This document shows positions 15,365 through 19,109 of a stretch of 19,109 bases of DNA, piece after piece. The translations under genes and the position numbers were made by a program. How positions within the stretch are numbered: the stretch's first letter is position 1; each line of letters starts with the position of its first letter. The DNA is from an uncultured Ruminococcus sp. (GTDB lineage Bacteria; Bacillota; Clostridia; Oscillospirales; Acutalibacteraceae). The notes under the pieces were generated by a model. That model did no database searches, had not been told where the DNA came from, and worked only from the letters and a program-made list of their open reading frames with translations. The stretch spans positions 1 through 19,109 of the forward strand of contig CACXHC010000060.1 of assembly GCA_902767285.1 (NCBI GenBank). The letters are read 5' to 3'.

Positions 15365-15826
15365 TTAATCTTCTGAGTCTTCGTCATCCGAATCGTTTAT
15401 GTCGTCTGCTGTGAGGGTAGAAAAATCAAACTCAAGCAGTTTTTGACAATTTGGACATTCGATACTTCCTTCGAGAAGAATTTCTTCTGAAACACAAACG
15501 GAATCACCGCATTTTGGACACACTACTTCATAATACTCGCTGTCCTCATCGAAATCTTCAAAAAAGTCGTCATCATCGTCATCGTCATCATCGTAGAGAT
15601 CGTCGTCTATACGGTCAACGATTTCTCCCAGTTCGGCAACTTCTTCATCTAATTCGTCCACATAATCGGCAACATCGTCTATTTCCTGAGCCAAATCGCC
15701 GAGGACATCTATAATGCCTTTGAGAACTTTAGCGGTGTCGTCAGTTGAATCTTCCAATTTCAAGCCGGCCATCAAGCCTTTGAGATAAGCAACTTTTTCA
15801 TTTGGAGTCATACGTTTTTCGCCCAT
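15365..15826 (-). CDS. Acidic zinc-ribbon protein with CD1247-like N-terminal region
   Basis: This 153-residue protein has three parts. Residues 1-72 form a helical, probably coiled-coil region (EKVAYLKGLMAGLKL..KVLKGIIDVLGDLAQEIDDV) resembling the clostridial family named after CD1247. Residues 73-96 are an extremely acidic linker with nine aspartates in a row (79-87), encoded by GAY codons that form a DNA microsatellite. Residues 100-130 are a zinc ribbon with C103-x2-C106 and C124-x2-C127. The tail is again acidic. There is no signal peptide or membrane span. The function is unknown; a role in nucleic-acid or protein contacts would be a guess. It follows efp by 24 bp on one transcript and ends at an intrinsic terminator. 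Confidence 0.85.
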   Translation of the reverse strand: MGEKRMTPNEKVAYLKGLMAGLKLEDSTDDTAKVLKGIIDVLGDLAQEIDDVADYVDELDEEVAELGEIVDRIDDDLYDDDDDDDDDFFEDFDEDSEYYEVVCPKCGDSVCVSEEILLEGSIECPNCQKLLEFDFSTLTADDINDSDDEDSED

Positions 15827-15850
15827 AACATATCCGTCTTTCTTAAAAAA

Positions 15851-16417
15851 TTATTTGTTGTTGGATCTGCCGAGATACTCGCCTGTTCTTGTGTCGATTT
15901 GAATAATTTCGCCCTCGTTTATAAAAAGCGGAACTCTAACCTCAGCACCTGTTTCGACTGTTGCAGGCTTTGTTGTATTTGTTGCTGTATCGCCCTTAAC
16001 GCCGGGTTCTGTTGCTGTTACCTCAAGATCTACAACTGTCGGAGGCTCAACACTGAAAACACTTCCTTTGTAAGAAAGGATTTTGCATACCATGTTTTCT
16101 TTTACAAATTTGAAATTATCATTGAGCTTGTCTTTACCAATAGGAAGCTGTTCCCATGTTTCTGTATCCATGAAGTAATAAAGATCGCCGTCAGAATAGC
16201 TGTACTCCATTTCTTTTCTTTCGATATAAGCTTTCGGATACTTGTCGTTGGGGTTAAATGTTCTTTCTGTAACTGCACCTGTGATGACGTTCTTTATTTT
16301 GGTACGAACGAATGCTGCACCTTTGCCGGGTTTTACATGCTGAAATTCGACAATCGTAACAACCTGTCCATCCATCTCAAAAGTTTCGCCATTTCTGAAA
16401 TCTCCTGCTGAAATCAT
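15851..16417 (-). CDS. efp: Elongation factor P
   Basis: EF-P binds between the P and E sites of the ribosome and rescues stalling at polyproline. The 188-residue protein begins [18 protein letters not shown]. It carries the loop [14 protein letters not shown] with lysine K32 at the tip, the site modified in Bacillus EF-P. It ends with the conserved domain III sequence [26 protein letters not shown] longer in-frame version upstream to 16495 is possible, but ATG 16417 is the true start: it matches the family N-terminus and has GGAGG 9 nt before it. It heads a two-gene transcript with the acidic zinc-ribbon gene and is divergent from glnN. No gene for an EF-P-modifying enzyme is in the window. 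Confidence 0.97.
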   Translation of the reverse strand: MISAGDFRNGETFEMDGQVVTIVEFQHVKPGKGAAFVRTKIKNVITGAVTERTFNPNDKYPKAYIERKEMEYSYSDGDLYYFMDTETWEQLPIGKDKLNDNFKFVKENMVCKILSYKGSVFSVEPPTVVDLEVTATEPGVKGDTATNTTKPATVETGAEVRVPLFINEGEIIQIDTRTGEYLGRSNNK

Positions 16418-16507
16418 ATCAATAATCCTCCGTATATAATAAAAAATGATTTTGTCAGAGCGATTGTTTCCCAAAAGGTATCGGAAAAACCGCACAATAC
16501 CAACTTG

Positions 16508-16536
16508 ATTATACTATATGAATTAAAAAAAAGCAA
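16508..16536 (-). promoter_or_regulatory. Sigma-A promoter of efp
   Basis: TTGCTT (16531-16536), 17-bp spacer and TATAAT (16508-16513) on the minus strand. The start near 16501 gives a leader of about 84 nt, with GGAGG close to the ATG. Confidence 0.83.
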
Positions 16537-16556
16537 GTTTTTTATTTCGTTTACAG

Positions 16557-16575
16557 AAATTATTGCAAATAATTT
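16557..16575. promoter_or_regulatory. AT-rich dyad between the divergent efp and glnN promoters
   Basis: AAATTATT (16557-16564) and AATAATTT (16568-16575) form a perfect 8-bp inverted repeat around GCA. It lies 20 bp upstream of the efp -35 and 66 bp upstream of the glnN -35. It could be an operator, but AT-rich dyads are common by chance in such DNA. The 344-bp intergenic region 16418-16761 otherwise holds the two promoters and the glnN leader hairpin. Confidence 0.25.
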
Positions 16576-16641
16576 TGAAAATACAAGCACTTTACACTTT
16601 TTTGACCCCAACAGCGGATTTTTATTTGTTGCATATCACCC

Positions 16642-16670
16642 TTGACTTAACGGAATGTTCGGCATATAAT
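16642..16670 (+). promoter_or_regulatory. Sigma-A promoter of glnN
   Basis: TTGACT (16642-16647), 17-bp spacer and TATAAT (16665-16670). This is near consensus. The start near 16677 gives a leader of about 85 nt that contains a large hairpin. No GlnR-type operator (TGTNA-N7-TNACA) is visible around it. Confidence 0.9.
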
Positions 16671-16691
16671 GATTACATCAAACGCAGCAAT

Positions 16692-16743
16692 GGGGCTGTA
16701 AACGTGTGTGTTGGCATACGTTTGCAGTCCCCTATTTTATTTT
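16692..16743 (+). promoter_or_regulatory. Leader hairpin of glnN, possible attenuator
   Basis: GGGGCTGTAAACGTGTG (16692-16708) pairs with CATACGTTTGCAGTCCCC (16715-16732). This gives 17 base pairs (two G-T), one bulged T at 16728 and a 6-nt loop TGTTGG. It is directly followed by TATTTTATTTT (16733-16743) and then the ribosome binding site CGGAGGA (16746-16752). The layout is that of an attenuator or an RNA-level switch between promoter and gene; the U-tract is interrupted, so termination might be partial. The loop does not match the A1/G4 hexaloop bound by ANTAR proteins. No matching riboswitch class is recognised. Confidence 0.6.
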
Positions 16744-16761
16744 AACGGAGGATTTTTTAAT

Positions 16762-18855
16762 ATGACAAAAGTACCCGAGATTTTCGCAAGCCTTGTTTTT
16801 GATGACAGAACTATGAGAGAGCGACTTCCAAAACAAACTTACAAAGCACTCAAACAAACCATTCGTGAAGATAAACCGCTTGATATAAACGTCGCAAATA
16901 TAGTTGCTAATGCTATGAAAGATTGGGCAATTGAAAACGGCTGTACACATTATACACATTGGTTTCAGCCCATGACAGGCGTTACAGCCGAAAAACACGA
17001 CAGTTTTATTAATCCCACTGATGACGGCACTGTTATTATGGAGTTCAGCGGAAAAGAGCTTATAAAAGGCGAACCGGACGCATCGAGCTTTCCTTCCGGC
17101 GGTATAAGAGCTACTTTCGAAGCAAGAGGATATACGACATGGGATCCGACCTCGTATGCTTTTATTAAAGACGGTTCTCTCTGTATTCCGACAGCGTTCT
17201 GTTCATATACAGGCGATGTTCTTGACAAAAAGACTCCTCTTCTTCGTTCGATGGAAGCAATCAATAGAGAGGCTTTGCGAGTTCTCAGAGCTTTGGGCGA
17301 TAATACGACAACCAAAGTAACAACGACAGTTGGCCCCGAACAAGAGTATTTTCTTATAGATAAGGCGATGTTCGATTCAAGAAAAGACCTCACCTACACA
17401 GGCAGAACGCTTTATGGAGCAAGGGCTCCAAAGGGTCAGGAACTTGAGGATCATTATTTTGGAAAAATCAAAGACAGCGTTTCCGGATTTATGAAAGATC
17501 TTGATGTAGAACTTTGGAAGCTCGGTATATACGCAAAAACCAAACATAATGAAGTTGCACCCGCACAGCATGAACTTGCACCCATTTTTACAACATCTAA
17601 TCTTGCGACAGACCACAATCAACTCACTATGGAGATGATGAAGAGAATCGCCAACAGACACGGCATGGAGTGTCTGCTCCACGAGAAACCGTTCGCAGGT
17701 GTAAACGGAAGCGGAAAGCACAACAACTGGTCTATTGGAACAGTTGACGGAGTAAATTTTCTCAATCCGGGAAAAGAACCCATAAACAACAAAATTTTCT
17801 TACTATTTCTCTCGGCAGTTATAAAGGCGGTTGACGAAAATCAAGATCTTTTGAGGATTTCGGCTGCATCTGCCGGAAATGACCATCGTCTTGGAGCAAA
17901 CGAAGCACCTCCCGCAATTGTTTCTATGTTTATAGGCTCTGACTTAGAAGAGGTTCTCGAATCTCTCGCATACGGCACCGACTACGAAGGCGAACACAGA
18001 GAACTGCTTGAAACAGGCGTTACTGTTCTTCCTGATTTTAAGAAAGATACATCGGACAGAAACAGAACCTCACCATTTGCATTTACAGGAAACAAATTCG
18101 AGTTTCGTATGCTCGGTTCAAACGACAACATCGCCTGCCCCAATATTATGATAAATACCATGGTTGCGGAATCGCTCTCTCAATTCGCCGATATTTTGGA
18201 AAAGGCAGAAGATAAAGACACCGCACTTATCGACATAGTAAAGGACACATACCGCAAACACAAGAGAATTATTTTCAATGGCAACAACTATGCTCCCGAA
18301 TGGGTGAAAGAGGCTGAGGCAAGAGGTCTTTTGAATCTCCGCACAACACCCGAAGCCCTCTCGCACTACTGCGACCCGAAAAACGTGGCTTTGTTCAAAA
18401 AGCATAAAATATACAGTGAACTCGAACTTCACGCAAGAAGCGAAATTCTGCTTGAAAATTACAGCAAGACAATTAACATCGAAGCTCTCACCATGATTGA
18501 TATGGCTCGCAAAGATATTATTCCGGCTGTTTCAAAATACGTTAAAGAACTCGTAGAAACAGTAAGTTCAAAAAGAGCTGTTTCGGCAGATATAACTTGT
18601 GAACTTGAAATAGAACTCGCTGCAAAACTCTCGAAACTTCAGCTTTGTTTCTCAAAAAGAATCGATAAGCTCGATTCGCTCCTCCTCCAAGCCGGCGATA
18701 TTAAAGGCGTTCAGGAGTTGGCGAACTTCTACGGAGAAGAAGTTTTCCCCGCTATGCAAGAAGCTCGTATCCCCGCTGACGAAATGGAAATGTCCATGGA
18801 CGCATCTTATTGGCCTTACGCTTCTTACGGACAAATGCTTTACAGCGTAAAATGA
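16762..18855 (+). CDS. glnN: Glutamine synthetase, type III
   Basis: This enzyme makes glutamine from glutamate, ammonia and ATP in the cytoplasm and is the main entry of ammonia at low supply. At 697 residues it is the large type III form, found mainly in Bacteroidota, Clostridia and cyanobacteria. Signatures seen are FPSGGIRATFEARGYTTWD (110-128), the metal/substrate block GPEQEYFLID (191-200), KHNEVAPAQHELAP (261-274), NGSGKHNNWS (315-324), AGNDHRLGANEAPPA and FEFRMLGSNDN. The C-terminal region is the type III-specific helical extension. I chose ATG 16762, behind CGGAGGA, over an in-frame ATG at 16708 that falls inside the leader hairpin. It is read from its own promoter through a structured leader, divergent from efp. 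Confidence 0.97.
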   Translation: MTKVPEIFASLVFDDRTMRERLPKQTYKALKQTIREDKPLDINVANIVANAMKDWAIENGCTHYTHWFQPMTGVTAEKHDSFINPTDDGTVIMEFSGKELIKGEPDASSFPSGGIRATFEARGYTTWDPTSYAFIKDGSLCIPTAFCSYTGDVLDKKTPLLRSMEAINREALRVLRALGDNTTTKVTTTVGPEQEYFLIDKAMFDSRKDLTYTGRTLYGARAPKGQELEDHYFGKIKDSVSGFMKDLDVELWKLGIYAKTKHNEVAPAQHELAPIFTTSNLATDHNQLTMEMMKRIANRHGMECLLHEKPFAGVNGSGKHNNWSIGTVDGVNFLNPGKEPINNKIFLLFLSAVIKAVDENQDLLRISAASAGNDHRLGANEAPPAIVSMFIGSDLEEVLESLAYGTDYEGEHRELLETGVTVLPDFKKDTSDRNRTSPFAFTGNKFEFRMLGSNDNIACPNIMINTMVAESLSQFADILEKAEDKDTALIDIVKDTYRKHKRIIFNGNNYAPEWVKEAEARGLLNLRTTPEALSHYCDPKNVALFKKHKIYSELELHARSEILLENYSKTINIEALTMIDMARKDIIPAVSKYVKELVETVSSKRAVSADITCELEIELAAKLSKLQLCFSKRIDKLDSLLLQAGDIKGVQELANFYGEEVFPAMQEARIPADEMEMSMDASYWPYASYGQMLYSVK

Positions 18856-18865
18856 ATTCCTGCTT

Positions 18866-18889
18866 TTTCAGGGGCTGCCGCCCCTGAAA
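18866..18889 (+). terminator. Hairpin after glnN, probable terminator with the following T-run
   Basis: TTTCAGGGGC (18866-18875) and GCCCCTGAAA (18880-18889) pair perfectly over 10 bp with a TGCC loop, 10 bp past the glnN stop. The nearest T-run (18900-18907) is 10 nt further on and belongs to the next hairpin, so termination may be incomplete. It doubles as hairpin 1 of repeat copy C. Confidence 0.55.
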
Positions 18890-18942
18890 CCCTGCCTTCT
18901 TTTTTTTGAAAAAAAAAGAAGCAAAAAAAACTTTTACTATAT
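18869..18942 (+). repeat. Dispersed two-hairpin repeat, copy C (full length)
   Basis: Hairpin 1 (GGGGC-TGCC-GCCCC), the linker GAAACCCTGC, hairpin 2 CTTC-T8-G-A9-GAAG (18896-18921), then CAAAAAAAACTTTTACTATA. It has the same modular order as copy A at 7688-7759 and is identical to copy B over 40 nt. In this copy the element directly follows glnN in the sense direction and probably supplies its 3' end. Confidence 0.85.
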
Positions 18943-18980
18943 AACTATAAATGAGCAAAACAAAAAAATGCACAAAAATA

Positions 18981-19053
18981 AAGACAACGACTCGAAAATG
19001 AGTTACAATGGAGTTGCTACAGCAGCCAATGAACTCAAAGGAGACGTTGCCTT
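18981..19053 (+). promoter_or_regulatory. Candidate structured leader RNA before the last gene
   Basis: AAGACAACG (18981-18989) pairs with CGTTGCCTT (19045-19053), 8 of 9 positions, closing a domain that ends right at the ATG. Inside are ACTC/GAGT (18990-18993 with 19000-19003), GAGTT/AACTC (19011-19015 with 19032-19036) and a competing GTTGC/GCAGC stem (19013-19017 with 19022-19026). A second GAGTT at 19000-19004 could also take AACTC. CAATG occurs twice (19006, 19027). The ribosome binding site AAAGGAG (19037-19043) lies within the enclosed domain. I cannot match it to a named riboswitch, and no clear promoter is seen just upstream. Confidence 0.4.
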
Positions 19054-19109
19054 ATGGATAATAGCATACACCATTCCGAGAAGATTTTCAAGAGTTTAGA
19101 GAAAATAAA
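19054..19109 (+). CDS. Partial unrecognised protein, N-terminal 18 residues
   Basis: An ATG at 19054 with AAAGGAG (19037-19043) 10 nt upstream opens a frame that runs off the right edge: MDNSIHHSEKIFKSLEKI. Eighteen residues are too few to name a family. It lies downstream of glnN in the same direction, about 200 bp away. Genes in this position in Clostridia are often nitrogen-related, but nothing in the visible residues shows that. Confidence 0.5.
   Translation, partial: MDNSIHHSEKIFKSLEKI

Noticed and set aside
16600..16700. GlnR operator near the glnN promoter
   Set aside because: No TGTNA-N7-TNACA match; the TGT and ACA present are at the wrong distance.
16692..16732. ANTAR-protein binding RNA in the glnN leader
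   Set aside because: That motif needs two hairpins, each with a hexaloop having A at 1 and G at 4. Here there is one hairpin with loop TGTTGG.
18951..19001. Sixteen-codon open frame starting MSKTKK between glnN and the last gene
   Set aside because: No ribosome binding site; a lysine/threonine-rich frame is expected from A-rich DNA, and it overlaps the candidate leader RNA.

Overview
The window is an AT-rich chromosomal segment from a Gram-positive, spore-forming Clostridia-type bacterium. The best guess is the Oscillospiraceae/Ruminococcaceae. The reasons are a SpoIIR sporulation signal protein, an AddB-type recombination nuclease, short-form HisG with HisZ, a type III glutamine synthetase, a secreted protease ending in a dockerin, strong GGAGG ribosome binding sites and consensus sigma-A promoters with 17-bp spacers. 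This placement is inference from gene content; no species call is made.

Layout. Positions 1-400 hold the 5' end of an unrecognised minus-strand gene with its own promoter, and a tRNA-Arg(ACG) unit with promoter and terminator. Positions 508-4474 (+) are spoIIR followed 4 bp later by addB, with no addA after it. Positions 4602-13268 (-) are one complete histidine operon, transcribed hisZ-hisG-hisD-hisC-hisB-hisH-hisA-hisF-hisIE-PHP phosphatase, from a consensus promoter at 13300-13328 to a hairpin just past the last stop. Every step from PRPP+ATP to histidine is encoded. The genes are nearly all overlapping or within 25 bp, except for a 350-bp gap between hisH and hisA (7565-7914) that is filled with repeats.

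Positions 13531-15216 (-) encode a secreted papain-like cysteine protease with a C-terminal type I dockerin, which suggests attachment to a cellulosome-like surface complex. Positions 15365-16417 (-) are a two-gene unit of efp (elongation factor P) and a very acidic zinc-ribbon protein. Diverging from it is glnN (16762-18855, +), a 697-residue type III glutamine synthetase. Its leader carries a 17-bp hairpin followed by a U-rich stretch. After glnN comes a structured AT-poor stretch (18981-19053) and the start of a further gene that runs off the window.

The genes are ordinary housekeeping genes. The less ordinary material lies between them: (i) a T-tract/A-tract hairpin element in four copies, whose stem-base sequences differ but stay complementary; (ii) a second short repeat (AGTGCGAACTG, then a GCAGGC/GCCTGC hairpin) that follows the first in the same order at two loci; (iii) a 22-bp tandem array grown from the edge of one copy; and (iv) two candidate RNA control elements flanking glnN. 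No CRISPR array, transposase, prophage gene or defence system is visible.
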